DNA of 64,000 bases from Butyrivibrio sp. LC3010. Its GTDB lineage: Bacteria; Bacillota; Clostridia; Lachnospirales; Lachnospiraceae. The notes under the pieces were generated by a model. That model did no database searches. It was not told where the DNA came from and was given only the letters and a program-made list of their open reading frames with translations. Below, one piece after another: positions 43,418-52,459 of this stretch; position 1 is the stretch's first letter; every line of letters starts with the position of its first letter. The translations under genes were made by a program, and so were the position numbers. The DNA lies in contig NZ_AUJU01000001.1 of assembly GCF_000424385.1 (NCBI RefSeq), positions 186,001 through 250,000 on the forward strand, given 5' to 3'.

Positions 43418-46400
43418 ATGCATACACTTGAAGCAATCAATAAAGACTATGTGGAGTTATTAAATAAGATCAACGTATTGCAGGGCTATTTCAGAAAGGT
43501 AGACTCTAGAAGAACAGATAAAGCTGCTATAGGTATAAAAGATGCGTTGTCCCAGATGAAGAATATGGTTAGTGAAATTGATTGTAAATCTTATGATCAA
43601 ATCATGGATACCATTAAGGTTGTGGAATCCTATCTTCTGTGTGTAGATGCGATTGATAGATATAAAAAAGGCTTATTAGGATCAGTTAAAACTGATACTC
43701 CATCAATTAAGGGATTGGCAAAAAACATTGCAGAAAAGCAGCATGATTTTGATAAGCAAAAAGATGAGTTTCATCAGAAATATGACTATCTGATGAACTC
43801 AGAAGAATCAATACTTACTGCCATGCCTGCATGTATAGGAAATGTTGTTAGCATGGTTCAAAGAAATGCTGACGAACTTAAAGAAGAAGCCAGGGAAATA
43901 TTAGGAAAAGAGTTATCGGTAGAACTTAAGAGAACAGATGGAGCAAATAATACTGATAAGTTACCTGAAACTATGCTTGTAGCAAGATATCCTTTGAGCA
44001 AAGTATCGATGCAAATTCTTAATGATGTAGGAGTTAAGGAGTCGTATCAGGATTTGATGATCGACTTAAAGAAGCAGGGAAACTGCGTTTTGCATACAGC
44101 ATATGAAGATATGGAAAAGGAGGATGTTGATAATTTCATCATTTCTTACATTTTCAGATATTTAGATTCTTTTCCTGTTGGAACTGTTAATGTGCATATT
44201 TTTGATCAAAATGCGAACTATCTTTATAAGAGATTGTCTAACTGCTTTCAGGCAGAAAATGCTGGTGAAAATACAAAGAAAGCGGTACAAATACATAGCG
44301 ATATCAGTGATTTAACGGCATTTAGGGATGTAAATTGCGAGGATATATTTAAGAAAACATCACTTGAGTATCCGGATTTGTTTTCTATATATGATCATGA
44401 TAGGACAGATGCATTTAATCTTATTGTGCTACGTGATGGATTGGTAGATGGTAATGCATATGCTCCTTCTGATATTCTAGATGTCATCTATTCTTTGTCG
44501 AGGCCTGGAGATACCGGGCACAAGTGTGGCTTAAGATTTCTTGTAGTAGATAATAGTGTTTCTTTTGATAAAACACTTAATCCAAATGCAAAGCATGTTA
44601 TTGGTCAGATAGTACAGAATTGTGAGTTGGAAATTGAATATAAGGAAGGCAAGTTCGTTGCTGATGGAAAGCATACAGAGGTTCTTCATGTAAACGGCAA
44701 TATGGATGAATTTGTACAAGCAAGAGCTCAGGCTACAGTAGAATTACTGAATACTAAAGAACGTAATTTGATATCAATTGATGAAATATCAGATGGAGGT
44801 AGCACTGAACTAGGCAGCATAATGTATATTCCAGTTGGGCAGTCAGGAAGCAGTGTTGTTGAACTGCCATTTAGTTGTAAGGATGAGAATGGTACTGTCG
44901 CTGGACAATGCATTGGATATATGGCTATTGGACAAAGTGGTTCTGGTAAATCTTCATTTTTCCACAGCTTGGTGCTGAGTGGTTGTATTAGGTACTCACC
45001 AAAAGATTTGCAGTTTTGGCTACTTGATTTCAAGAATGGAGGTGCGTCATCAAAATACAGTAAATCGGGGCTCCCTCATATAAAAATGATTGCTGAAAAT
45101 AACAAGATCGATGATGCATTGTGTTTGTTCCAGATGGTATTAGAGGAGATGGAGCGAAGAAACAAAGCATTTAACAGGAATTTTTCAGATAACATCATTG
45201 ATTACAATAAAATCGCAGTCGAGAAGGGGCTGGAGTATTTCCCGAGGATAATTATTGCAATTGATGAAGTACAGGAAATTTTTAGGGATGACAATGCGTC
45301 TGTTTTGCAGAAACTTATCTCATCTATAGCTACCAGGATGAGATCAGCAGGCATGCATTTTGTTATGGTTGCGCAGAACCTTAGCGATGGAAAGTCATAC
45401 ATGTTAAAGGATGCGTTTTTACCAAGTGCAACTGGAAGAATATGTTTCCGTGTGGCGCCTGATATTCCACGAGATTCAGGCTTTGAAGAGGAGTTTGTTC
45501 AAAGGAAACAGGAGATTACAGAACTAAAGACAGGCGAAGCATATGTATCATACGGAAAAGATACTATTAAGAAAGTAAAAATGGCATATACTTCTCCGGA
45601 AGAGATGAAGGATAAGTATTTTGATGATATTAAGAATAAGTATCCTCAGTTTGCGGGAATGAGACCGTTAGTAATCGGATCAAAGAAGCGATTGTCGGTT
45701 TGCACTCCGATTCAAGGAACAGAAAAGTCATTTGCAGCGGAAATGAAAGAGCTAAAAGCAAAAAGAGGCACTTATTCTGCAATTGTTGCGGAAGACACAT
45801 ATAGAATGTCTCCGTTAAAAATCGAGTTCTCGCAACATGAGAATTCTTCAGTTCTATTACTTGGGGGTGACAAGCAGATTGCTTCTTCTTTGTGTAGTTC
45901 ATTTGTTCTGTCATTAGCAAAACAAAATGTGGCTGTGCATCTGTTTAATGGAGATAGAACTAAGGTACAGGATGAATATGATGCGGTGGCGCACTCATTT
46001 ATGTATATATGTCAGAACGCTGCATCATTTGGTGGGTGCGTTACAAACCATAGATTGACAGACTTTTCCGAGGTTATCAGAAGTATATACAGTGAGTACC
46101 TAAGACGACAAGCTCTGTATCAGAAAGCAGAGGATGAGGATCCGGAATTTGATCCATTATTCCTTGTAATAAATGATTTGTTTGCTATTGAAGCGTTTAG
46201 CAATAATGAAATGATTGAAGGTGATCTTCTAGAGGCAGATAGTCATACTGAGCCAGAAGCGTTTGACATAATGAATGTGGACGTGGATGCTGCATTTGAA
46301 GATATGGAATCCTTTAAGCCAACAAGCAGTGGGAAAATCAGGGAAAATGTTCAGACAATCATAGGTACTTTACTTAAAAATGGTTGGCGACATAATATGC

Positions 46401-46684
46401 ATTTGATTTTGGGGTTGAAGGGAGATCCATATACGTGGCGAAATACACGAGTTGTATCTGACACAAATAATATCATTATGTTTAATAGAACAGAGTATGT
46501 AGATCAAATGGAAAATACATACTTCCTTAAAGAAATGCTTAAAAATATTTCTAATGACGGCAAAGAAGAGACCATGGCAATATGGTCAAATAGAAAAGCG
46601 GTAAGTAAAGTCAGACCAATCATTTATAACATGTCTGATCCAGATGAAGCTACTATGCTCGATTCGATAATCAAAGGGGAATGA
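43418..46684 (+). CDS. FtsK/SpoIIIE-type secretion ATPase, EssC-like but soluble
   Basis: 1088 aa. Residues 1-170 form coiled-coil helices. A middle region of unknown fold (about 180-480) leads to an FtsK/HerA ATPase: Walker A GQSGSGKSS near 504-512, WLLDFKNGGAS, Walker B IIIAIDEVQE near 609-618 and the Arg-rich RMRSAGMHFVMVAQNL. A second ATPase-like domain (about 795-1080, VLLLGGDKQIASSL; LFLVINDLF) lacks a proper Walker A. In type VII secretion EssC drives export of WXG100 substrates, but that protein has FHA and membrane domains; none are seen here. The downstream WXG100-like genes support an export role; the missing membrane part is puzzling. Confidence 0.8.
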   Translation: MHTLEAINKDYVELLNKINVLQGYFRKVDSRRTDKAAIGIKDALSQMKNMVSEIDCKSYDQIMDTIKVVESYLLCVDAIDRYKKGLLGSVKTDTPSIKGLAKNIAEKQHDFDKQKDEFHQKYDYLMNSEESILTAMPACIGNVVSMVQRNADELKEEAREILGKELSVELKRTDGANNTDKLPETMLVARYPLSKVSMQILNDVGVKESYQDLMIDLKKQGNCVLHTAYEDMEKEDVDNFIISYIFRYLDSFPVGTVNVHIFDQNANYLYKRLSNCFQAENAGENTKKAVQIHSDISDLTAFRDVNCEDIFKKTSLEYPDLFSIYDHDRTDAFNLIVLRDGLVDGNAYAPSDILDVIYSLSRPGDTGHKCGLRFLVVDNSVSFDKTLNPNAKHVIGQIVQNCELEIEYKEGKFVADGKHTEVLHVNGNMDEFVQARAQATVELLNTKERNLISIDEISDGGSTELGSIMYIPVGQSGSSVVELPFSCKDENGTVAGQCIGYMAIGQSGSGKSSFFHSLVLSGCIRYSPKDLQFWLLDFKNGGASSKYSKSGLPHIKMIAENNKIDDALCLFQMVLEEMERRNKAFNRNFSDNIIDYNKIAVEKGLEYFPRIIIAIDEVQEIFRDDNASVLQKLISSIATRMRSAGMHFVMVAQNLSDGKSYMLKDAFLPSATGRICFRVAPDIPRDSGFEEEFVQRKQEITELKTGEAYVSYGKDTIKKVKMAYTSPEEMKDKYFDDIKNKYPQFAGMRPLVIGSKKRLSVCTPIQGTEKSFAAEMKELKAKRGTYSAIVAEDTYRMSPLKIEFSQHENSSVLLLGGDKQIASSLCSSFVLSLAKQNVAVHLFNGDRTKVQDEYDAVAHSFMYICQNAASFGGCVTNHRLTDFSEVIRSIYSEYLRRQALYQKAEDEDPEFDPLFLVINDLFAIEAFSNNEMIEGDLLEADSHTEPEAFDIMNVDVDAAFEDMESFKPTSSGKIRENVQTIIGTLLKNGWRHNMHLILGLKGDPYTWRNTRVVSDTNNIIMFNRTEYVDQMENTYFLKEMLKNISNDGKEETMAIWSNRKAVSKVRPIIYNMSDPDEATMLDSIIKGE

Positions 46685-46687
46685 TGC

Positions 46688-47299
46688 ATGAAAAAATTGT
46701 ATGAAAGAATTGATGATATAGACATAAAAGGTGAACCATCTCAGTTAACTGAAATGGTGACTGCCATTGATATTGCGTTACAGAACGTGGCAGAACAAAC
46801 AGATCAGCTAACTATAAACCTGGTTAGATACAGTGCTTCAAACAAAGGAACTCAGTACGAAAAGGTCGCTGACCATACAATAGAACTGAGAGATGCATTG
46901 TATGAAGCTTCTTTGGAACTAAACGATATACAAAACCAGGTAGTAGATTATCAAAATAAAGTGTCTAGATATGATGAAAGAAATGAGTATGCAGCTAAGC
47001 ATCACCCATATCTTGTAAATATTAACCAAAATATTAATGTTGAAACAAAAGTTGTTCAGTTTGAAAAAGCAGAAATGCGCCATGTTGTGGCATTGTTGAA
47101 TAATTACTATCAGACAGTTGTGTTTCAAATGAGGACCATTATCCAAAAGAAGAATGATATTGGGATGATATGGCGTGATTCACAGTACAGAGATTTCGCA
47201 AATTTTATTGACGTGGTTACAAATAGGGTTAAGGATGCGTTGAAAGAGTATCAGGAATATGCAAGGTATTTGGATGGAAAAATTAAGGAGCTGAGCTGA
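46688..47299 (+). CDS. Coiled-coil protein of the WXG100 locus
   Basis: 203 aa, almost all predicted helix. ITMTAL-type heptads are seen in AIDIALQNVAEQTDQL, LRDALYEASLELNDI and the C-terminal VVTNRVKDALKEYQEYA. No signal peptide or membrane segment. It begins 4 bp after the ATPase gene and is likely translated with it. No family recognised. Possibly a chaperone or a secreted helical partner of the small WXG100-like proteins. Confidence 0.65.
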   Translation: MKKLYERIDDIDIKGEPSQLTEMVTAIDIALQNVAEQTDQLTINLVRYSASNKGTQYEKVADHTIELRDALYEASLELNDIQNQVVDYQNKVSRYDERNEYAAKHHPYLVNINQNINVETKVVQFEKAEMRHVVALLNNYYQTVVFQMRTIIQKKNDIGMIWRDSQYRDFANFIDVVTNRVKDALKEYQEYARYLDGKIKELS

Positions 47300-47301
47300 T
47301 C

Positions 47302-47553
47302 ATGGATATTAGATTTGACGCAAATGCAGCAAATGAATTAATTAGCCAAATGAATATGTATTGTGCTGGAATTTTGCAGGAAACTCGTGGCCTCTCGGAA
47401 ATCATGAACAATACTGACGGGTGGAATGATAATCAGTCTAAAGCATTCAAGAATAATGTGAAGGAATTGAATAATGATTTGAAGACGGCCTTATCACTTG
47501 AAAAGGACTACATGAAGACTTTCCAGCAACGCGTAAAAGAACTGAGGGGATGA
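47302..47553 (+). CDS. WXG100-like small protein 1
   Basis: 83 aa. Two-helix hairpin expected: helix 1 FDANAANELISQMNMYCAG, turn DGWNDNQSKAF, helix 2 to LEKDYMKTFQQRV. The W-N-D in the turn occupies the place of the W-x-G motif and the C-terminal region has the usual acidic-aromatic signal (YMKTFQQR). Such proteins are substrates or partners of type VII secretion. AAGGAGCTGAGCTGATC before the ATG. Confidence 0.7.
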   Translation: MDIRFDANAANELISQMNMYCAGILQETRGLSEIMNNTDGWNDNQSKAFKNNVKELNNDLKTALSLEKDYMKTFQQRVKELRG

Positions 47554-47557
47554 TGAA

Positions 47558-47851
47558 ATGGCAGGATATGATATGGATGTCAATTATGACACCTTATGCT
47601 CGGTGGAAGAAAAACTAGAAAAAATACAATTCGATTTGGATAACTCAACACAGAAGATGGCGGATGCAATTCAAAGAAGCCAGGATTTTTTGGCAGGAAA
47701 TCAGTACGAAAAAGCCAAATCAATAACGACAAGAAGTATTGAACTGACGAAAAGAACTCATGATAATATCGGCAATGCAAGAAAATATATTGGCGACCTA
47801 AGAATGATAATGGAAGAGTATGGTAGGTGTGGTTACCCAGGAGAGGCATGA
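47558..47851 (+). CDS. WXG100-like small protein 2
   Basis: 97 aa, helical hairpin: CSVEEKLEKIQFDLDNSTQ, turn FLAGNQYEKA, then ELTKRTHDNIGNARKYIGD. The turn lacks Trp. Located 4 bp after protein 1 and overlapping the next gene (ATGATGA). GAGGGGATGAA precedes the ATG. Likely a helical partner of protein 1 or of the toxin that follows. Confidence 0.6.
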   Translation: MAGYDMDVNYDTLCSVEEKLEKIQFDLDNSTQKMADAIQRSQDFLAGNQYEKAKSITTRSIELTKRTHDNIGNARKYIGDLRMIMEEYGRCGYPGEA

Positions 47852-48120
47852 TGAAGGAGATAAATTTAACTCCATTAAAAGATATTGATGTTCAGTATGA
47901 GAAGATCACTGAAACGCTTGATACAAAATATAAGTGCGATTGGGATGACTCTGTACATGAGTCATACGGCAGGTTTGTAACTCAGCTTCGAGAAATGGCC
48001 AAAGATGTCAAAACAATCAGATGTAGGGTAGAGACGTTACAGAAAGAAGCAGAAGAATTGAGAATTGAAGAGCTAGTGGGTAAAGCTGATGCATTATGTA
48101 GGGAGGCAGACGCAGTATGA
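47848..48120 (+). CDS. WXG100-like small protein 3
   Basis: 90 aa from the ATG at 47848 (a second ATG follows at 47851); GGAGAGG lies just upstream. Helical hairpin with DWDDSVHESYGRFV at the turn, where W-D-D stands at the W-x-G position, followed by the basic-acidic helix VETLQKEAEELRIEELV. Its stop overlaps the start of the toxin gene (ATGA), as is typical for a chaperone-type partner placed directly before an LXG-like toxin. Confidence 0.6.
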   Translation: MMKEINLTPLKDIDVQYEKITETLDTKYKCDWDDSVHESYGRFVTQLREMAKDVKTIRCRVETLQKEAEELRIEELVGKADALCREADAV

Positions 48121-49502
48121 TCACGAAAGCAAAAGTAAGTCTGGCATCAGTTAAAGCTTTTAGCCAAGCGGCAATCGATAGCAGGGACTTTTCATTCAAA
48201 TTTGATAGGGGAATATTATGCATTGAGCAGCTGATGAAAAGCTTTTCTGAATTAGAGCAAGGCGTTATGGAAAAAATAAAAACTATGCAGGGCTCAAAGG
48301 ATAAGCTGGCTATAACAATGCGTAGCATAGAAGAGATTATTGCCAGGCTCACAGCTCAAATAAATGAGTTGCAGGATAAAGCATCAGGAATGGAAAACGA
48401 ATTGGCCTCAATGAGTCCTTCATATACGACAACAGATGAGAATGGGGAAGAGCATGAAGTTCCAAATCCAGCATATGTTGCTCTAGAGGCAGAAATATCA
48501 GCAGTTTACAGCGAAATCGCAACGGTGCAGGAAGAATTGTTTCCACATGAGCGACGACTGGATAGAGCGCATTTTGTAAATAGCAAACTGTCATCTCATA
48601 TTGACGCGGCAAATAGCACAGCATATGCACTTTCTGAAAAGCAGAATCAATGTAAGCAGCTTATGACAGAATTGGACGATATTAAGAATTCTAATTCTAG
48701 GAAGAGCACTGTTGCTGTTGATAATCTGAAAAAAATAGAACAGCAAGTAGCAGCCTATATGAGGACTAAGATGTCATATGATATGGGTAAAGGTAGTAGT
48801 GGTTTAGCCGGGAATGGTGCTGTAAATATAAATATTAATATCAATAAAACCACAGTTATTAATGAGGACCGAATTCAACGTCCTGAGCTAAACGATGAAT
48901 ATATTAAAGAGCATCAGATAAAACTTGATTCCGAAAATCATATTAATGAATTTGAAGGAAAGAAGTTTGGAGGAAAGTATAACTCATACAAAGAAAGAAT
49001 AGATGGTACATCGAAAGAAAGCCCGATTCTTGGAAGATATGATGGAGAGAGAGGAGAATCAAAGTATATTCCATCCAATAGAAACGCTGAAGGAATAGTG
49101 GTGATTGGCATTCTGAAAAAATATGGCGTTGATGGAATAGAGTATCGGAACGGAGAGCCGGATTTTGAAGTATGCGCTGAAAGTGTAGTAAAAATAGAAC
49201 ATATGACAGAATTTAGATATGACTATGAGGCGCCTAAAGGAGTACTCGGTAACTTTACCCAGGCTGATATAGAGTGTGCCAAGGCGTGGAATTTCGAAGA
49301 GAAGGATGGCCGTTCAAACTGGGAACCTCGAGATGTACTTAATTATAGAAAAGCAAATGGTCTGACATGGCATGAAAAATGCGATACAGAGACAATGGTT
49401 ATGGTCAGATCTGAGATAAATGCTTATTTCAAGCATGTTGGTGGTTGTTCTGAGTGCAGATTAAGGGATTCGTCTGCTGATGAAGGAGGATTCGATGAAT
49501 AA
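48117..49502 (+). CDS. Polymorphic toxin: coiled-coil domain plus HNH-type nuclease
   Basis: 461 aa. Residues 1-225 are long helices (an LXG-like targeting region), interrupted by a short loop (TTDENGEEHEVP). An Asn/Ile-rich linker (NININININK) precedes a C-terminal toxin domain of about 190 residues. There, a SPILGRYDGERGESKY stretch, an NGEPDFEVCA core, then GLTWHEKCDTETMVMV (about 412-427) and HVGGCSECR match HNH/ENDO VII superfamily toxins of the WHH kind; the second His of that motif is replaced here. The active-site His, Glu and the closing His-Val-Gly-Gly are visible. Role: DNase delivered to competitors. Immunity gene overlaps. Confidence 0.78.
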   Translation: MITKAKVSLASVKAFSQAAIDSRDFSFKFDRGILCIEQLMKSFSELEQGVMEKIKTMQGSKDKLAITMRSIEEIIARLTAQINELQDKASGMENELASMSPSYTTTDENGEEHEVPNPAYVALEAEISAVYSEIATVQEELFPHERRLDRAHFVNSKLSSHIDAANSTAYALSEKQNQCKQLMTELDDIKNSNSRKSTVAVDNLKKIEQQVAAYMRTKMSYDMGKGSSGLAGNGAVNINININKTTVINEDRIQRPELNDEYIKEHQIKLDSENHINEFEGKKFGGKYNSYKERIDGTSKESPILGRYDGERGESKYIPSNRNAEGIVVIGILKKYGVDGIEYRNGEPDFEVCAESVVKIEHMTEFRYDYEAPKGVLGNFTQADIECAKAWNFEEKDGRSNWEPRDVLNYRKANGLTWHEKCDTETMVMVRSEINAYFKHVGGCSECRLRDSSADEGGFDE

Positions 49503-49869
49503 CAAAGTTAATCTCAACATATGGGGAAGAGATTTTGAATTGAATATTGTATTTCAGAATTTTCCTGGTGAAGAAGTTACAGCGCAACAAAATAGTGTTG
49601 TAGATTCGTTGACTTCCATTGATTTTAGTGCATCGCTGGATTCGGTCAAGGATTATATTGTGAAATATAACTCGGAAGATTTAGGCGGAACAGAGATTAC
49701 TAATATCTTCAAGTATGTTATCCCCAAGAGTGTACTGATACCTAGAGAAAACGATAAAAGGGTTGCTGCTCTTATGTGTAATTATAAGTTTGATATGGAA
49801 CATGGTATGGCTGTTGTATATGAAAATGAACAATACAAAGCTGTTGGTCCACAAGATATAATTCTTTGA
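49495..49869 (+). CDS. Likely immunity protein for the HNH toxin
   Basis: 124 aa from the ATG at 49495, with AAGGAGG 6 nt upstream, overlapping the toxin's stop by 8 bp. Soluble, acidic, with the pattern IWGRDFELNIVFQNF, then NIFKYVIPKSVLIPREND, MCNYKFDMEHGMAVVYE, and GPQDIIL, as in several cognate immunity-like families placed directly after HNH toxins in Firmicutes. The family name is not certain. Position and overlap are the main evidence. Confidence 0.65.
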   Translation: MNNKVNLNIWGRDFELNIVFQNFPGEEVTAQQNSVVDSLTSIDFSASLDSVKDYIVKYNSEDLGGTEITNIFKYVIPKSVLIPRENDKRVAALMCNYKFDMEHGMAVVYENEQYKAVGPQDIIL

Positions 49870-49901
49870 AATTATAAATGATGTAAGGAGACGGAGTTTT
49901 T

Positions 49902-52256
49902 ATGGATATCAAGTACGATGAGTATCTTGAGAAAGGTACAGAAAAGCTTTTAGAAATCTTTTCTTCGTCTGATATTTCTGAAGGAGAAAAAGAGGCAGTT
50001 GTATCGGCCTTTTCCGATGAACTGGTTAGTAATATCGGAGACACATGTAAACTTCAGGACTATGAGCACTTAATATATAGTGTTTCATTGAAATATATAG
50101 ATGATTGCCTGTCAAAATTGTTATCTAATACCGAGGCTTCATATAGCGATTATGAAAAAGCTATTAAGTATTGCGTTAGGGAAAAAGAAATTCTGCAGAT
50201 TTTTCAGGTAAAAAAGTGGAGTGTTCCTGTTATAAGCAATAATGACTTGGATAAGTGTGAGTCAACCATAAGAACAAGGCAGGAGTCGACTTCAATAAGC
50301 AGTAAGATTTCGGAAGAAGATCATAAGATTGATGAGCTTGTAAACACAGCACAGACAGAATTGAGTGTTAGTGCATGTGATAAGGCTTTGGAATTACTTG
50401 AAGAATTAGCAAATGATTTGGCTATATGTAAACAAAAAAAGCTGACGGTTCCCTCTGTAAATAATAAAGACACTAAGAAAATAGCAAAAAAAGTGTCAGA
50501 TATCAGGAAAATTGCAGAAAAAAAGGAAAGCTTACACCAGGAAATGTATGGTATTGATTCACAGATCGATAGCATAGTTTCTATGCCAGAGACATCACCA
50601 AAGCATTGGGAAGAGGTTATTGCGCTTTGTCAGAGGCAGATGCCATTAATATCAGAATGCAATAAGAAACATTGGCCACAGCCGTCTTTGTCACATTCAG
50701 ATACAAACGGTCTGATTACAAAATATCAACATTATATACACATGAATGATCTTGATAAGGCAATTGTATCAAGTCGCTCCCTTTTAGAGAGTGGAAAACA
50801 ATATAAGGTCTTCTTTAGTAACTGCTCACAGCTTTCCAATTGTATAGATACTTGCAAGAAAAATAAGTGGATGCTTCCAGAACTGGCTACTACGAATCCG
50901 CAGAAAATTGAAGCGGAAGTAAGAGAAGAAAAGAAGCAGAAAGACCATGTGAAGAAAATAAAGCAGACTATTACATTAGCTGTTGCCGGAGTATTTGCGG
51001 TTATCATGCTGGTTGTGTTCTGTGTCCTTAAGTATAGAGAGGGGAAGGTTCAGATTCCATTTGATCCTGATTATGTTGAAGGTGCAAGTTTATCGACTAT
51101 AGTTAATGAGCTTGATGAGGCAGGATTTGAAAATGTGCAGAAAGTAGCTGATTATTCTGGCTGGTTACAAAGTGATCAGGTAATATCGGTTTCTATTGAT
51201 AATCAGGATACCTATAAGAAAGATGCATATAAAAAGCCTGACGTGAGCGTGGTTATTACCTATAGCAGTTCAGATAGAGTGTATGCTACGGACCTTTTGA
51301 AAGACTGGAAGAGTTCAAAATATACAGATATTGTTGAGAATTTGAAAGACGCAGGATTTACAAATATAGTAACAAATGAAGTAGATACTGCTGAAAAAGA
51401 TTATGATCAGTTGGTAGAGGCTGTTGAATTGAATGGCCTGCCTTACAAAAATGAGCATTGCTACTTGCCGAAAAATGCACCAATTTCAATATCTTATTAT
51501 GCATTAAAAATCGGTATTGGAAATGATAGTGCCCAGTTTATTGGTCAGGATTATAAATCTGTTGTTGATAGTCTTAAGGAGAGCGGATTTACTAATGTTC
51601 AGACAGAAGTTATTAACACGGGTTGGGCAAAAGGAAATACAGTAATAGGTGTAAATGTTAATAATTCTGATTCCTATAGCAGTAGCGATTCCTTTGCTCC
51701 TGATGTAAGAATTATCGTTAAATACAGTAGTAATGATAGGATAGACATCACTGATCTAGTAAAAGGCTGGGATACTAAGCAATATGAGTCGCTTAAGACT
51801 GGAATAACATTGAAAGCATTCACTAACGTAACATACAAAGAGAAGTTAACCGACAATAAGTCGTTAAATAAACTTGTTGCAAGCATTTCCGTTAATAACC
51901 AGCAATTTGATCAGGGCGATTGCTTTGTACAGAAGAATGCACCGATTGTTGTCGAATACTATGTATTAAGGATTACTATTGGTCAGAGCGCATCAGACTT
52001 TAAAGAAAATAAGGAAGGTAAGTATAAGGCAGTAGTTGATTCGCTGAAAGAAATGGGTTTTACAAACATAACAGTATATAGAAATGATGATCTGTTTAAT
52101 GGGTGGATTACGAAAGAAGGCTCCATAGAATCTATTTCAATAAATGGAAATGAGACTTTTGAGGCAACAAATCAATACTATTATAATGCGCCAATAGTTA
52201 TAGTTGTGAACACCTTTAAAGGCAAAGGATGCGAAGATATTACAAAGACAAAGTGA
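49902..52256 (+). CDS. Single-pass membrane protein: internal helical repeats, external PASTA-like repeats
   Basis: 784 aa. Residues 1-350 hold about four helical repeats, each ending in a K-x-W-x-x-P-like motif (KKWSVPVIS, KKLTVPSVN, KKHWPQPSL, KNKWMLPEL). One transmembrane helix (about 354-375, TITLAVAGVFAVIMLVVFCVL) has positive residues on its N side, so the repeats are inside. Residues 385-780 are about five PASTA-like units (for example LDEAGFENVQ, LKDAGFTNIV, LKESGFTNVQ, LKEMGFTNIT). This is the layout of PASTA kinases such as PrkC, but no kinase motifs exist. Possibly the membrane partner of the soluble ATPase, or a wall sensor. Confidence 0.75.
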   Translation: MDIKYDEYLEKGTEKLLEIFSSSDISEGEKEAVVSAFSDELVSNIGDTCKLQDYEHLIYSVSLKYIDDCLSKLLSNTEASYSDYEKAIKYCVREKEILQIFQVKKWSVPVISNNDLDKCESTIRTRQESTSISSKISEEDHKIDELVNTAQTELSVSACDKALELLEELANDLAICKQKKLTVPSVNNKDTKKIAKKVSDIRKIAEKKESLHQEMYGIDSQIDSIVSMPETSPKHWEEVIALCQRQMPLISECNKKHWPQPSLSHSDTNGLITKYQHYIHMNDLDKAIVSSRSLLESGKQYKVFFSNCSQLSNCIDTCKKNKWMLPELATTNPQKIEAEVREEKKQKDHVKKIKQTITLAVAGVFAVIMLVVFCVLKYREGKVQIPFDPDYVEGASLSTIVNELDEAGFENVQKVADYSGWLQSDQVISVSIDNQDTYKKDAYKKPDVSVVITYSSSDRVYATDLLKDWKSSKYTDIVENLKDAGFTNIVTNEVDTAEKDYDQLVEAVELNGLPYKNEHCYLPKNAPISISYYALKIGIGNDSAQFIGQDYKSVVDSLKESGFTNVQTEVINTGWAKGNTVIGVNVNNSDSYSSSDSFAPDVRIIVKYSSNDRIDITDLVKGWDTKQYESLKTGITLKAFTNVTYKEKLTDNKSLNKLVASISVNNQQFDQGDCFVQKNAPIVVEYYVLRITIGQSASDFKENKEGKYKAVVDSLKEMGFTNITVYRNDDLFNGWITKEGSIESISINGNETFEATNQYYYNAPIVIVVNTFKGKGCEDITKTK

Positions 52257-52280
52257 CCCAACATTTCTTGAATTAGTAAG

Positions 52281-52312
52281 ACAAGTGCTGAAGAAATTCG
52301 GCACTTGTTTTA
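52281..52312 (+). terminator. Terminator of the type VII-like operon
   Basis: ACAAGTGCTGAA pairs with TTCGGCACTTGT (one wobble) around a GAAA loop, followed by TTT. It separates the 43.4-52.3 kb operon from the 52.4-59.8 kb operon. Confidence 0.88.
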
Positions 52313-52392
52313 ACTATATGAGTATAGAAAGTGAGCTGTGGAATTGTTACGTATCATAGCTGTCTATGCCAGAATATTAAATTTTTGTGATA

Positions 52393-52451
52393 GACAGATT
52401 CTGTCATTGTGGAATGATATTATTGATATAGTGAATGACAGATTATGGAGG
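52393..52451 (+). promoter_or_regulatory. Leader of the second cargo operon with a GACAGA palindrome
   Basis: GACAGA-T-TCTGTC at 52393-52405 is a perfect inverted repeat with a one-base centre. The half-site GACAGA recurs at 52437, just before the GGAGG of the first gene, and CTGTC occurs again upstream near 52361. A -10-like TATAGT lies at about 52427. These could be operators of the WYL regulator encoded in the same operon. Confidence 0.45.
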
Positions 52452-52459
52452 TATACATC

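Noticed and set aside
49902..52256. Serine/threonine kinase (PrkC) because of the PASTA-like repeats
   Set aside because: No GxGxxG loop, VAIK lysine, HRD or DFG motif anywhere in the N-terminal half.
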